Source: Synergistota bacterium
GTDB taxonomy: Bacteria > Synergistota > GBS-1
DNA length: 64,000 nt
Assembly: GCA_025060595.1 (NCBI GenBank)
Contig: JANXBX010000005.1
Location: 68,718 to 132,717 of the forward strand
Direction of reading: 5' to 3'
A program made the position numbers and the translations under genes. Each line of letters starts with the position of its first letter. The stretch's first letter is position 1. The notes beneath the pieces were generated by a model. The model was not told where the DNA came from and did no database searches. It saw only the letters and a program-made list of their open reading frames with translations. Shown here piece by piece: positions 10,006 to 19,692 of this stretch.

Positions 10006-11218
10006 GATAAGAACATATCTTGAGGAAAAGCGTGACAGCATGGTTAAGAGTTTATGTGATATAATTTCCGTTCCTGCTCTTGCACCTGAGGCTGGTGGAG
10101 ATGGAGAGATGAAGAAAGCTAAAGTAGTTGTTAGGAAAGCTAAAGAACTTGGTCTTCCACTTCCACGGTGGTATGATTGCTTGGATTGGAGAGTTAGTGA
10201 TGGAGCTCGACCAAATTTTATTATCACTATTGAAGGAGAGGATAAATCTAGAACCTTTTGGTTAATAACGCATTTAGATGTAGTAGCTCCAGGAGATTTA
10301 AGATTGTGGGAAACTGATCCATTCAAACCTGTTGTAAAGGGAGGAAAGGTTTTTGGCAGAGGCGCTGAAGATAACGGTCAAGAAATAGTTGCAGCTCTGT
10401 ATGCTCTTTCTTTTTTAATCAGGGAAGGGATAAAGCCCAAAATTAACGTTTCCCTTGCCTTTGTTTCTGACGAAGAATCTGGAAGCAATTATGGTATGTT
10501 GCATCTTCTTAAGCAAGGTGTATTTAAAAAGGGTGATATTGCATTGGTTCCTGATGCTGGTGAGTCAGACGGTCTTTTCATTGAGGTTGCAGAGAAAAGC
10601 ATGCTTTGGCTTAGGTTTACTTTAGGGGGAAAGCAAGCCCATGCTAGTATGCCTCATGAAGGGCTAAATACAAATTTTATAGCCTCTAAGATAATAGTTG
10701 AGCTTCATGAGGAGCTTTATAGAAAGTTTGATCAGCAAAACGAGCTTTTTATTCCTCCTTTTTCTACTTTCGAGCCTACTATGAGAGAGAAAAACGTAGA
10801 CAATATAAATACCATACCTGCAAAGGATGTTTTTTACTTTGACTGTAGGATAATCCCACAAGTTAACATTGATGAGGTTTTGAGTTATATAAAGGAAAAA
10901 GCAGAGAATATAGCCTCTTCTTATGGAGCTACATTAGAATTAGAGGTAATAAATAGAAGTGAAGCTCCTCCTTATCAAGGAGTCGAGAGTCCAAGCTTAG
11001 AGCTCTTAAAAGCTTGTATAAGAAAAGGAATAGAAGGAGAGCCTCGAATCGGGGGTATAAGTTGGATCACGTTGGCTACCTTTCTTCGAAAAGAAGGTAT
11101 AGATACTCTTGTTTGGAGTAAGCGAGATAATACAGCAAGTCGCCCCAATGAATATTGTCGTGTAGATAACTTGCTTAAAAGTGCTGAAATCTTTATACTT
11201 ATGATGCTTGGTATTTAA
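9995..11218 (+). CDS. M20 family metallopeptidase
   Basis: A 407-residue M20 zinc peptidase or deacylase. Metal-ligand motifs are THLDVVAPGD, GRGAEDNGQ and DEESGSNYG, with the dimerization domain (about 190-300) containing AHASMPHEG. Related enzymes include succinyl-diaminopimelate desuccinylase-like and dipeptidase members; specificity cannot be decided here. The start ATG follows AAAGGAGG and overlaps the upstream racemase-like gene. The stop codon interlocks with that of the convergent gene (4-base overlap). Confidence 0.88.
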   Translation: MLTRIRTYLEEKRDSMVKSLCDIISVPALAPEAGGDGEMKKAKVVVRKAKELGLPLPRWYDCLDWRVSDGARPNFIITIEGEDKSRTFWLITHLDVVAPGDLRLWETDPFKPVVKGGKVFGRGAEDNGQEIVAALYALSFLIREGIKPKINVSLAFVSDEESGSNYGMLHLLKQGVFKKGDIALVPDAGESDGLFIEVAEKSMLWLRFTLGGKQAHASMPHEGLNTNFIASKIIVELHEELYRKFDQQNELFIPPFSTFEPTMREKNVDNINTIPAKDVFYFDCRIIPQVNIDEVLSYIKEKAENIASSYGATLELEVINRSEAPPYQGVESPSLELLKACIRKGIEGEPRIGGISWITLATFLRKEGIDTLVWSKRDNTASRPNEYCRVDNLLKSAEIFILMMLGI

Positions 11219-11685
11219 TTTATTACTTTTCTTCCCTCCCCTTCTTCCTTGGAGAGTAAACTTTTGACGTTTTCCTTAGGAACTCCTGCTTGGTGAAGGA
11301 CCTCTTCATTTACATAAATAGGACTTTTCGTTCTTAGTGCAATAGCTATAGCGTCACTCGGACGAGAATCCATTACTACAAGTTCTCCGGTTTCCTTTTG
11401 TAGATAGAGATTTGCGTAAAATACATTGTTTTCAAGCTTTGTAACTACAATTTTCTGAAGATTGATCTTAAGACTGTCGAGCATGTTTCTAATTAGATCG
11501 TGGGTTAGTGGTCGGAAAAAGAAATTACCGTTTAATGCATCCCATATTGATCTTGCTTCCATTGGTCCTATGCCTATAAGTAAGGCTTTTTCTCCCTCTA
11601 GTTCCTCTAATAGTACGAAAAACCCTCCCTCATTAGGATCCATTAAAACTCCCGAGATGTGTACTACTTTTTCCATTTCTTTCAC
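11215..11685 (-). CDS. Bifunctional nuclease (BFN/DUF151) domain protein
   Basis: A 156-residue DUF151 protein. Typical blocks are LLIGIGPMEARSI in the first half and VMDSRPSDAIAIALRTKSPI in the second. Plant BFN proteins have RNase and DNase activity; bacterial members are mostly uncharacterised. Divergent from the S55 gene across a 74-base gap with room for two promoters. The stop codon TAA interlocks with the stop codon of the convergent M20 gene. Confidence 0.9.
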   Translation of the reverse strand: MKEMEKVVHISGVLMDPNEGGFFVLLEELEGEKALLIGIGPMEARSIWDALNGNFFFRPLTHDLIRNMLDSLKINLQKIVVTKLENNVFYANLYLQKETGELVVMDSRPSDAIAIALRTKSPIYVNEEVLHQAGVPKENVKSLLSKEEGEGRKVIN

Positions 11686-11759
11686 CCCCTTTCTAGAGAG
11701 ATTATATCACACTTGTGATATACTTTTTATAAAGCTAAGAATTAAGGAGGTGCTTTTAA

Positions 11760-13520
11760 GTGTTTTTGAAGAGGGTGTGTATTTTTATTTTTTTGCTTTT
11801 TTTCTTTTCCTGTAGCTATGCTTTGTGCATCGAGATTATGCCTCTTAAAGAAGTTAAACCTGGAATGATTGGAGAGGTCAGAACTGTATTTAAGGGAATC
11901 GAAGTAAGGAGCTTTCCAGTTGAAGTTATAAGTGTAATAAAGTCTTCAAGAGGGGATCGTCACTTTATACTTATTAGAGCGTACGGTCCTCTTATTGAAA
12001 AGCTTGGAGGTATAGCTGCTGGAATGAGTGGAAGCCCTGTTTACATAAAGGGTAAGATTATTGGAGCTATAGGGTATGGGTGGAAGATGAGTGATCATCG
12101 TCTTGGGTTAGTTACTCCTATAGAGGAGATGATAAGAGTTTGGGATAAAAAATACTTACCTGAGAACTTAAATTGGGATGTGATTTTGAGGGAGAGGAGA
12201 TCAGAGGAAAATCCTGAAACTGAGGAGAAGGAGAAAATCGTTATGATAGCCTCTGGTTTGAGCCCAAGGGGATTTTCGATGATAAGTTCTGATTTTGAAA
12301 GGTATGGAGTTAGGTTTGTTAGTGTTCCTATCTCTGGGGAAATAAAGGTTGCAAGAGATGTTAAGCTCGTGCCTGGAGCTGCTGTAGGGGCTCTTCTTTC
12401 CTGTGGTGATATTAACATTGGAGCCATAGGGACCTTAAGTTATCTAGATGGGGATAAATTTCTCGCTTTTGCTCATCCATTTATGTTAAGGGGTAATGTA
12501 AATTATTTTTTGACTACAGCTTATATTCATGAGTGTATATCTAGTATAGAGTTTCCTTTTAAGCTTGGAACTCCTGGAGATATAGTGGGTGTAGTTACAC
12601 AGGATAGAATTGAAGCTATAGGTGGAGTTTTAAGGCGTTATCCCTTAAGTATACCTATAAGCTTCTATGTCAAGAGTTTAGATGAGGGTAAAGAGAGAAA
12701 ATCCTTTGTTAGGGTAGTCTATGATGATGGTATACTAGATAAGTTGCTTAAGGCTATTTTCTTGAGTACATTTGATCTGGGATGGGGCAGAGTTGGAGAT
12801 GGAACCGTTAAGCTAAAGTATAAATTGGAGGGCAGAAACATCCCCTATGTTGTTGAAAGGACTAACTACTTCTACAGTGGTGAAGATGTCTCGAAGGAAG
12901 CTTTTGAGGCCTTTAAGAGGGATTTCTTTTTGATATTATATAACGAATTTGCTGAGGTTTTTCCTTTGGGGGTTACTATAGAAGCGGAATTTACTGCTCA
13001 ACCTAAGGTCTTATGGATAAAGGATGTTAAAGTTGCAAAGAAGGAGATCTCAAGGGGGGAGGAGTTGATAGTTAAGGTAAAGCTCCTTCCTTATAGAGGT
13101 AAAGGCACTGAGAAGGAAGTTAAGCTTAGGATTCCAGAGGATTTTCCGCAAGGAAAAGCTATACTAATGGTTAGAGGTGGAGGTATATATCCTCAGGGCA
13201 AAAATAAGGGGGATAAGAAGGAGGAAAAGGTTTATAAGAATCTTAAAGATCTTTTGGATGATCTTAGGAAAGAGGAAAATAATAACGAGGTTATAGTTGA
13301 GATTGTTTCTAGCGGGGATAGAGCGAATGCTCAGGATAAAGAAGGTAAAGGGAAATTGAATAGTAAGGATGAGGAAAACGATGAAAGTGTAGAGAACAAT
13401 GAAGATTTAGAGGAATCTGAAGATGAACAAAATCGTGAGAAGAAACATCAAGTTAAGGTTGTCTTTGATACTGATTTTTATGTTGAGGGATATATAGAAA
13501 AGGAGGTTAATATTAAATAG
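11760..13520 (+). CDS. SpoIVB (S55) peptidase-like exported protein
   Basis: A 586-residue protein with an N-terminal signal segment (IFIFLLFFFSCSYALC). GMSGSPVY near residue 85 is the serine motif of the S55 (SpoIVB) family, and FLAFAHPF near residue 236 supplies a likely catalytic histidine. In classical SpoIVB the His precedes the Ser, so the order is permuted here, as in a known group of longer S55-domain proteins from diderms. The C-terminal 90 residues are highly charged and low complexity (Glu/Asp/Asn/Lys), then VVFDTDFYVEGY. GTG start behind AAGGAGGTG. It is directly upstream of the Mla genes, so an envelope role is plausible. Confidence 0.75.
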   Translation: MFLKRVCIFIFLLFFFSCSYALCIEIMPLKEVKPGMIGEVRTVFKGIEVRSFPVEVISVIKSSRGDRHFILIRAYGPLIEKLGGIAAGMSGSPVYIKGKIIGAIGYGWKMSDHRLGLVTPIEEMIRVWDKKYLPENLNWDVILRERRSEENPETEEKEKIVMIASGLSPRGFSMISSDFERYGVRFVSVPISGEIKVARDVKLVPGAAVGALLSCGDINIGAIGTLSYLDGDKFLAFAHPFMLRGNVNYFLTTAYIHECISSIEFPFKLGTPGDIVGVVTQDRIEAIGGVLRRYPLSIPISFYVKSLDEGKERKSFVRVVYDDGILDKLLKAIFLSTFDLGWGRVGDGTVKLKYKLEGRNIPYVVERTNYFYSGEDVSKEAFEAFKRDFFLILYNEFAEVFPLGVTIEAEFTAQPKVLWIKDVKVAKKEISRGEELIVKVKLLPYRGKGTEKEVKLRIPEDFPQGKAILMVRGGGIYPQGKNKGDKKEEKVYKNLKDLLDDLRKEENNNEVIVEIVSSGDRANAQDKEGKGKLNSKDEENDESVENNEDLEESEDEQNREKKHQVKVVFDTDFYVEGYIEKEVNIK

Positions 13521-13552
13521 TAAATCTTTTAGAACATGTAGGAAAAGCCTCT

Positions 13553-14266
13553 TTGCTTCTATTTAGAATATTTAAATGGGTTTTGAGAGGGAAGTGGGAG
13601 TTTTCCTCATTAAAGGAGCAAATGTCTCGAGTTGGAGTAGACTCCCTTCCACTAATAGTAATTACCTTTGCTTTTGCTGGAATGGTTATAGCAGTTCAAA
13701 TGGTCGATCAGTTTATAAGATTTGGAGCAGAAAGTCTCATTGGTGGTATAATTGGCCTTTCTATTTCAAGGGAGCTAGCCCCTGTTATGACTGCTCTAAT
13801 AGTCACTGGGAGGGTGGGAGCTTCCTTTGCAGCTGAAATAGGTACAATGAAGGTAACTGAGCAGATAGATGCCCTTGAGGTGATGGGGGTTGATCCAGTT
13901 AATTATCTGGTAGTTCCTAGATTTCTTGCATGTACATTCATGCTTCCTGTACTAACTATTTTTAGTGACTTTGTTGGTATAATAGGGGGATACTTTGTGG
14001 TCATGACAAGAGAAGTCAATGTCATGGTTTATAAAACTTCTTTAAGTGAACTTATGGATCCTATTGACGTTATCGGCGGCTTGATTAAGTCAAGTGTTTT
14101 TGGAGGAACGATAGCATTGGTTAGTTGTTACGCTGGTATGAATGCTTCTGGAGGTGCGAGAGGGGTTGGAGTGATGACCACAGCTGCTGTCGTGGTTTCC
14201 AATATGCTTATTTTGGTACTTAACTATTTTCTCTCAGTATTAATATTTTCTTTGAGGGTTATATGA
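13553..14266 (+). CDS. mlaE: MlaE family ABC permease (lipid transport)
   Basis: A 237-residue MlaE permease (from the TTG at 13553), the inner-membrane channel subunit of a lipid/phospholipid transporter. It shows the family block SRELAPVMTALIVTGRVGASFAAEIGTM and several TM helices. The frame is open upstream to 13517 and encodes NLLEHVGKASLL, which fits the N-terminal helix expected of MlaE. The only plausible initiator there is an ATA overlapping the previous stop codon (ATAG), 10 bases after a perfect AGGAGG at 13501-13506. The real start may thus be non-canonical. It overlaps mlaF by 4 bases. Confidence 0.92.
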   Translation: MLLFRIFKWVLRGKWEFSSLKEQMSRVGVDSLPLIVITFAFAGMVIAVQMVDQFIRFGAESLIGGIIGLSISRELAPVMTALIVTGRVGASFAAEIGTMKVTEQIDALEVMGVDPVNYLVVPRFLACTFMLPVLTIFSDFVGIIGGYFVVMTREVNVMVYKTSLSELMDPIDVIGGLIKSSVFGGTIALVSCYAGMNASGGARGVGVMTTAAVVVSNMLILVLNYFLSVLIFSLRVI

Positions 14267-15015
14267 TAGTTGTTGACTCTGTTAAGAAAAGATTGGGAGG
14301 AAAAGAGGTATTAAAAGGTATATCTTTGGAAATTTTTGAAGGAGAAGCTTTTGTTATCATAGGCCCATCTGGTTGTGGTAAATCTGTGCTATTGAAGAAC
14401 ATAATGGGGCTTATAAAACCTGATGAGGGTAGAATAATAATAAACGATGTCGATATTACTAAAGCTTCCCGTGAAAAGCTTATGGAGGTAAGGAGGTCGA
14501 TGGGTGTTGTTTTTCAGGGAGGAGCCCTTTTTGATTCTTTAACTGTTTTTGAGAACGTGGCTTTTCCTTTGAGAAAACTTTTAAATCTTCCTGAAAAAGA
14601 AGTAAGAGAGAGGGTTAAAATTGCTTTGGAGAGAGTTGGCCTTGAGGGAGTTGAAGGTTTTTATCCTGAAGAGCTTTCTGGTGGTATGAGAAAGAGAGTT
14701 GCTTTTGCTAGAGCTGTAGTTTCTATGCCTAGGATACTTCTCCTAGATGAACCTACCACAGGTTTAGATCCGGTTACTTCAGCTACTATAGATGATTTGA
14801 TAATTAATCTTAAAAGAAGCCTATCTCTGACTTTAGTTATGGTTACTCATGACATGAGAAGCGCTTTCAGAATAGCTGATAGGCTTGCTATGCTTTATGA
14901 TGGTTTTATAGTTTTGCAAGGTAATGCTAAAGAATTGAAGAACGGAGAAAATCCGTTCATAAAGCAGTTTCTTGAAGGGAGTCTGGAGGGACCTATATGC
15001 GTGAAGTTAGCTTAG
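14263..15015 (+). CDS. mlaF: MlaF family ABC transporter ATPase
   Basis: A 250-residue ATP-binding subunit that powers the MlaE-D transporter. Walker A GPSGCGKSVLL, signature LSGGMRKRVAFARA, Walker B RILLLDEPTTGLDP, and a switch histidine in VTHD. The ATG start overlaps the mlaE stop as ATGA, and its 3' end overlaps mlaD by 19 bases, so all three are translationally coupled. Confidence 0.96.
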   Translation: MIVVDSVKKRLGGKEVLKGISLEIFEGEAFVIIGPSGCGKSVLLKNIMGLIKPDEGRIIINDVDITKASREKLMEVRRSMGVVFQGGALFDSLTVFENVAFPLRKLLNLPEKEVRERVKIALERVGLEGVEGFYPEELSGGMRKRVAFARAVVSMPRILLLDEPTTGLDPVTSATIDDLIINLKRSLSLTLVMVTHDMRSAFRIADRLAMLYDGFIVLQGNAKELKNGENPFIKQFLEGSLEGPICVKLA

Positions 15016-16295
15016 GCTTAGTCATAGTGCTTTCTCTTTTAGCTTTGGGAACAATGATATTTTTGACAGGAGAGCTACCCTGGGAAAGAAAGGGGCACAC
15101 TTTGATAACCGCTCGTTTCGATTATGTAGGAGGACTCAAGGAGGGAGATGCAGTTAGAGTTGCTGGGGTAAAGGTTGGAAAGGTTCTTTCTATTTCTATA
15201 GGTGATGACGGAGTATATGTAGTTATGATGCTTTCTCCAGAGGTAAGGCTTAGAAAAGGTAGTTTATTTACCATAGGAACTGCTGGAATAGTGGGCGAAA
15301 AGTATGTGGAGATCATACCTCAATTTGAGGGGGAGCCTTTTAAACCTGGTGAAAAGGTTGAGGGGATCTCACCTTATAGGTTTGAAGAGCTTTTAGGTGA
15401 GCTAAGGTTGTCTATACAGAGATTTGGGAGAGTCATGGATGAGGTTGAGAAGCTTATAGGGGATGAAGCTTTTAGGAGGTCTATAAAGGAGGGGACACAG
15501 AGGTTGAATGAAGTTCTTGAGGAAGCTAAGGAAAGCCTTGAGAAATTCAAAGTAGCCGCAAGCAACATTGATGAAAAGGCTTCTAAGCTTATGGATGAGC
15601 TGAGACTAACGGTTTCGGAAAACAGGAAAGATATCAAGGCTTTGGTTGAAAATCTCCGTTTAACGAGCGAAAGGCTTAGGGACTTCGCTAGTAGGTTTGC
15701 TACACCTGAAAATGTTCAAATGTTGGAGGAGACTTTGCTTTCTATTAAAAAAGCAGCAGAGGAGATTTCTTCCTTAGCTAGAGGGTTTTCGGAAAGTGAT
15801 ATAAATAGGACAGTAGAGGATGTTAAGTTTACCGTAGAGGAGACGAAGAGGGTAGTAGAGAGAATTAAGACCTTAAAAGTTGAAGGAGGGGCAAGATTTA
15901 GGTATGGTAAGTCTTCATTTGTAGCGGAAGAGGAAGGGTTTACTGATGTATGGTTCAGGTTGGAGCTCCCTAATGAGCAAGATAGCTTATTTGTGGCTAT
16001 TGATGATTTAGGAGGAGAGAATGAATTTAGCTTCCTTCTTGAGAAAAAGATAGGGAGGAATTTTTCGCATAAGTTTGGAGTAATAAGGGGGGAGCCTGGC
16101 TATGCTATCTTTCACCAGGCTTCCCCGAGGTTTTCTTGGGAATTCACTTTGCGTAATGTTAAGGAGTTTGAGTTGGACCTCTCTTTGTGGTATAGGCTAT
16201 TTTATAGCAACGAGAGAAAACTCTTCCTTTTTAGCAGGTTTGATTATCAAAGTGGTGAGTTGAGACCTTCTATAGGTATAGAGTATAGGTTTTAA
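14997..16295 (+). CDS. mlaD: MlaD/MCE protein with C-terminal beta-barrel-like region
   Basis: A 432-residue protein. One N-terminal TM helix (about 5-24) is followed by a single MCE domain (about 38-120; GLKEGDAVRVAGVKVGKV), a long helical coiled-coil region (about 125-290), then about 135 residues (296-432) of alternating beta-strands, with alternating aromatic and hydrophobic residues and a terminal EYRF. A final aromatic is typical of outer-membrane barrels. E. coli MlaD is only about 180 residues. The same architecture is described for long MlaD proteins of Veillonella and other early diderms, proposed to bridge both membranes. The stop codon interlocks with that of the convergent M18 gene. 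Confidence 0.88.
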   Translation: MREVSLGLVIVLSLLALGTMIFLTGELPWERKGHTLITARFDYVGGLKEGDAVRVAGVKVGKVLSISIGDDGVYVVMMLSPEVRLRKGSLFTIGTAGIVGEKYVEIIPQFEGEPFKPGEKVEGISPYRFEELLGELRLSIQRFGRVMDEVEKLIGDEAFRRSIKEGTQRLNEVLEEAKESLEKFKVAASNIDEKASKLMDELRLTVSENRKDIKALVENLRLTSERLRDFASRFATPENVQMLEETLLSIKKAAEEISSLARGFSESDINRTVEDVKFTVEETKRVVERIKTLKVEGGARFRYGKSSFVAEEEGFTDVWFRLELPNEQDSLFVAIDDLGGENEFSFLLEKKIGRNFSHKFGVIRGEPGYAIFHQASPRFSWEFTLRNVKEFELDLSLWYRLFYSNERKLFLFSRFDYQSGELRPSIGIEYRF

Positions 16296-17623
16296 CTTTC
16301 AAAGAAAACTTTATACCCCTTTATTGCCGAAAAAAGATCTGCTTTACTCGAAATTTCGAAGGGCGAGTGCATGTTAAGTAAAGGTGGTCCACAGTCCACA
16401 ACTTCTACTCCAAATCTTGCTAGAAACTTGGCTACGGTTCCTCCTCCACCTTCATCAACCTTTCCTAGCTCGGCTGCCTGCCAAGCTATATTATTTTCAT
16501 TGAATAATCTTCTTATCCAGCCCGTGTATTCCGCATCAGCTTCGCTTCCACCGGCTTTTCCTCTTACGCCAGTAAATCTTGATATCGCAATTCCATATCC
16601 AAGTAAAGCTGCGTTTTTTATCTCGTGAACCTCCTCAAAGAGAGGGTTAACCGCAGCATGAACATCTGCTGAGATGGCCTTACTATTCCAAAGGGTTCTC
16701 TCAAGAATGAGATTAGACGAATTCCCTTCCCATTCTTCAAGAAGCTCTATTACCCACTTCCTTAGGATATTTGACTCTAGTCCGCTTATTCCAAAGCTTC
16801 CGATTTCCTCTCTATCAGCTAATATTAGGAGTATAGAGTGTTTGGGTTTTTCTACTTTCAGAAAGGCTTCTATTCCAGCAAATGCGCATATCCTATCATC
16901 TTGGCCATATCCTCCTATCATACTTTTATCAAAGCCTATATCCTGAGCTTTATAAGCTGGGACCGCCTCAATATCGGAGCTAACAAAATCTTCTTCCTCG
17001 ATATCGTATTTTTCCTTTAATATCTTCAAAATTTTAAGTTTAACTTTTTCCTTTTCCTCTTTTTCTTCCTCTATAGGCATGTTTCCAACTACGATGTCAA
17101 GGGTTTCTCCTTCTATGAATTCCGAGGCTTTTTTTTCCATCTGCTTATAAGCTAAGTGAGGTAGCAGATCAGGTATTACGAATACAGGATCTTCGCTTTC
17201 CTCTCCTATTTTCCATTCTATGATTTTGCCGTTTTCCTTTACTATCCTTCCGTGAAGAGATAAAGGTATGTTAAGCCACTGGTATTTTTTGATACCGCCG
17301 TAATAATGAGTTTCAAATAAAGCTATGCCATGCTTTTCATATAAAGGATGTACTTTAAGATCTATTCTTGGTGTATCTACGTGAGCTGCAACTATCCTTA
17401 GACCTTCTTCTAGGGGAAGTTCTCCCTTAAGTGCTACTCCTATTATTTTTTCTTTAAGCTTGAATATCCTATGGGCTTTTTCTTTAAGGGCTTTTTCAGC
17501 ATATCTTATAGCTTCCCATTCTGTCTTAACATTATTTAAAAACTCTTTAAATTTTTCACCAATTTTATAGCTTTCTTCTCTTTCCTCGGGAAGAAGCTTT
17601 TCCCATGCGCTTTTTCTCTTCAT
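16292..17623 (-). CDS. M18 family aminopeptidase
   Basis: A 443-residue M18 zinc aminopeptidase. Metal-ligand motifs are [38 protein letters not shown] and [11 protein letters not shown]18 enzymes remove N-terminal, often acidic, residues from peptides in the cytoplasm. The start overlaps the MCP stop by 4 bases, so it is the last gene of the minus-strand TRAP-transporter/MCP operon and may share the tyrosine-codon attenuator. Confidence 0.93.
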   Translation of the reverse strand: MKRKSAWEKLLPEEREESYKIGEKFKEFLNNVKTEWEAIRYAEKALKEKAHRIFKLKEKIIGVALKGELPLEEGLRIVAAHVDTPRIDLKVHPLYEKHGIALFETHYYGGIKKYQWLNIPLSLHGRIVKENGKIIEWKIGEESEDPVFVIPDLLPHLAYKQMEKKASEFIEGETLDIVVGNMPIEEEKEEKEKVKLKILKILKEKYDIEEEDFVSSDIEAVPAYKAQDIGFDKSMIGGYGQDDRICAFAGIEAFLKVEKPKHSILLILADREEIGSFGISGLESNILRKWVIELLEEWEGNSSNLILERTLWNSKAISADVHAAVNPLFEEVHEIKNAALLGYGIAISRFTGVRGKAGGSEADAEYTGWIRRLFNENNIAWQAAELGKVDEGGGGTVAKFLARFGVEVVDCGPPLLNMHSPFEISSKADLFSAIKGYKVFFES

Positions 17624-19644
17624 GCTTCGACCTCCTTTATTTGGGTTTCTTCTATCTTAAATTTTGAGATGGTTTCCTTCACGAACCTTGATATTTCCCT
17701 GAGTTCTGAAGCTGTGGAGGCTAGCTCTTCGCTAGAGGCGGTTATTTCTTGAACGCTTGCTGAAACATCCTCTATTGCTTGAGCGTTCTTTTCTGCTTTT
17801 ACGCTCACTTCATTTATTATTTTAACTACTTCTTCTGAAGTTTTAACTTCTCTCGAAATTATATCCTCAAGGTCATCGATAAGTTTTTTGGTTTCACTTA
17901 CTGAGGATATTATAGCTTCTACAGCAAGCTTTGATTCTTCTACTAAGCTTGTTCCCTTTTCTACAGCTTTACTGCTTTTGATCATGCTTTGAACTGCTAA
18001 TTCGGTGTCTTTTCTTACCTCCTCGATAAGCTTTGATATCTGCATTGCTGCTTGTCCAGAAGCTTCAGCAAGTTTTCTAACCTCTTCAGCAACTACAGCG
18101 AATCCTCTCCCTGCTTCTCCGGCTCTTGCTGCTTCTATAGCCGCATTTAAAGCTAACAGATTAGTTTGATCAGCTATACTTGTTATTAGATCGACTATTT
18201 GACTTATCTCTCTAGATCTATCTCCAAGTTTTTTTACAGCCTCTGCTGTTGAAAGAACCTCTCTTCTAATTTCGCTCATGTTTTCAATTACGTGTTGAGA
18301 GGCTTCCTTTATTTTGATAGAAGCATCTTCAGCTTTAGCAGATGCATTTCCTGTAGCTTTCACATTTTTGTAAGCTGATTCTACTATATGGGAAAGGTTA
18401 GTTAGCGCTTGAGAGGCTTGCAGTAACTCTTCTGTTTGCTTTTTGGTGTTTTCTGTAACTTCTATGATTTTTTCTGATGTTGTAGAGGTAGCTTTAGCAT
18501 TTTCTTCGCATATGTTTAATAAGATAGAGGAAGATTCGTCAAGCTTGAGGCTTCTTTGTGTTACACTGCTTATTATATCCCTAAGCGAGTTTATCATAGA
18601 GTTTAAGCTTTCACATAGGTCTCCTACTTCATCCTTTGTTAGCTTTGGTATGTAAAAAGAAAGATCTCCCAGTGCTGCTCTTTGAGCTAATCCCATAAGT
18701 CTTCTTATAGGGTTTACGATACTGTTTCCAAGTAAGATACCAATGAGAAGAAAGACAATGGCGATTACGATGCCGGCGAAAATGGACTTCTTTCTGATCG
18801 AAGATAATGGAGAAAGGATTTCTTCAAGATTTACGCCTGTTGCTACAGCTAATTTTATATCTCCGTTCTCAATATAATTTACCGCTACAAATTTTTCCTT
18901 TCCCTGAAATGCGTATCTACTGACCCTTTTTTGATTGGTTAGATCGTCTTCAAGCTTATTTAAGTTAAGCTCGCTTAAGGTTTTCCCAATATTTTCTAGT
19001 TTTGGATGGTGAACCAGCAAGCGTTTTTTAAGATCTACTATATAAGGATAAGCGCTTTCAAAACCTGTTTTGCTCTTAAGGTCTTCTTCTGATTTTTTAG
19101 TTACCTGAGATATGCTTGAAAAACGTAAAATTCCGATAAGTATTCCAAAAGTTTGAACGGGGTGTGAGAGAGCTATTCCAAACTTTTCCTCTTTTAAGTT
19201 TAGATCCAATACATTGCTTATAAAAGCTTTACCCTCTTTTCCTAAGCTTAAAGCCTTTTCTACTACTTCCCTAGGTATCTTTATGCTCTCTTCGTTTGTA
19301 GCTATCATTTTACCATTCATGTTGTAAAGCTGAAAAGCTAGAAATGAGGGATCTTCTTTAACTATCCTCATCATATCTCCTATGGCGGTTTCTGCCATAT
19401 TTATAGATATAGCAGTTAAGAAAGAACCTCTTCCACTATATTCTTTCACACTTCTAAGCTTTTCTTCAATAAATGAAGAAATTTTAGTAGCTATAAAGTC
19501 TCCCATGATGCTAAAGAACCTTATGCTTAAATTTTCCACAGTTTGTCCGCTTGTATTTACGCTTATAAATGTGGAGACTCCTAAGGGGACTAAAACGCTT
19601 ATGAGTACTAAAATTAATATCTTGAGGCGCAAGGAGGTTCTCAT
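17620..19644 (-). CDS. Methyl-accepting chemotaxis protein
   Basis: A 674-residue transmembrane chemoreceptor. TM1 (about 8-30), a periplasmic double-Cache-like sensor (about 32-285), TM2 (about 288-310, [15 protein letters not shown]), HAMP (about 312-365), then the long signalling coiled coil with the hairpin tip [20 protein letters not shown] near residues 495-515. Cache chemoreceptors often sense amino or carboxylic acids. It starts 49 bases after dctM and overlaps the M18 gene by 4 bases, linking sensing with uptake and peptide breakdown. SD GGGGGTGA precedes the ATG. Confidence 0.95.
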   Translation of the reverse strand: MRTSLRLKILILVLISVLVPLGVSTFISVNTSGQTVENLSIRFFSIMGDFIATKISSFIEEKLRSVKEYSGRGSFLTAISINMAETAIGDMMRIVKEDPSFLAFQLYNMNGKMIATNEESIKIPREVVEKALSLGKEGKAFISNVLDLNLKEEKFGIALSHPVQTFGILIGILRFSSISQVTKKSEEDLKSKTGFESAYPYIVDLKKRLLVHHPKLENIGKTLSELNLNKLEDDLTNQKRVSRYAFQGKEKFVAVNYIENGDIKLAVATGVNLEEILSPLSSIRKKSIFAGIVIAIVFLLIGILLGNSIVNPIRRLMGLAQRAALGDLSFYIPKLTKDEVGDLCESLNSMINSLRDIISSVTQRSLKLDESSSILLNICEENAKATSTTSEKIIEVTENTKKQTEELLQASQALTNLSHIVESAYKNVKATGNASAKAEDASIKIKEASQHVIENMSEIRREVLSTAEAVKKLGDRSREISQIVDLITSIADQTNLLALNAAIEAARAGEAGRGFAVVAEEVRKLAEASGQAAMQISKLIEEVRKDTELAVQSMIKSSKAVEKGTSLVEESKLAVEAIISSVSETKKLIDDLEDIISREVKTSEEVVKIINEVSVKAEKNAQAIEDVSASVQEITASSEELASTASELREISRFVKETISKFKIEETQIKEVEA

Positions 19645-19692
19645 TATGGTTTCACCCCCTATTAGGTTGTTTTAGTTCTATAAAAGAGTATA

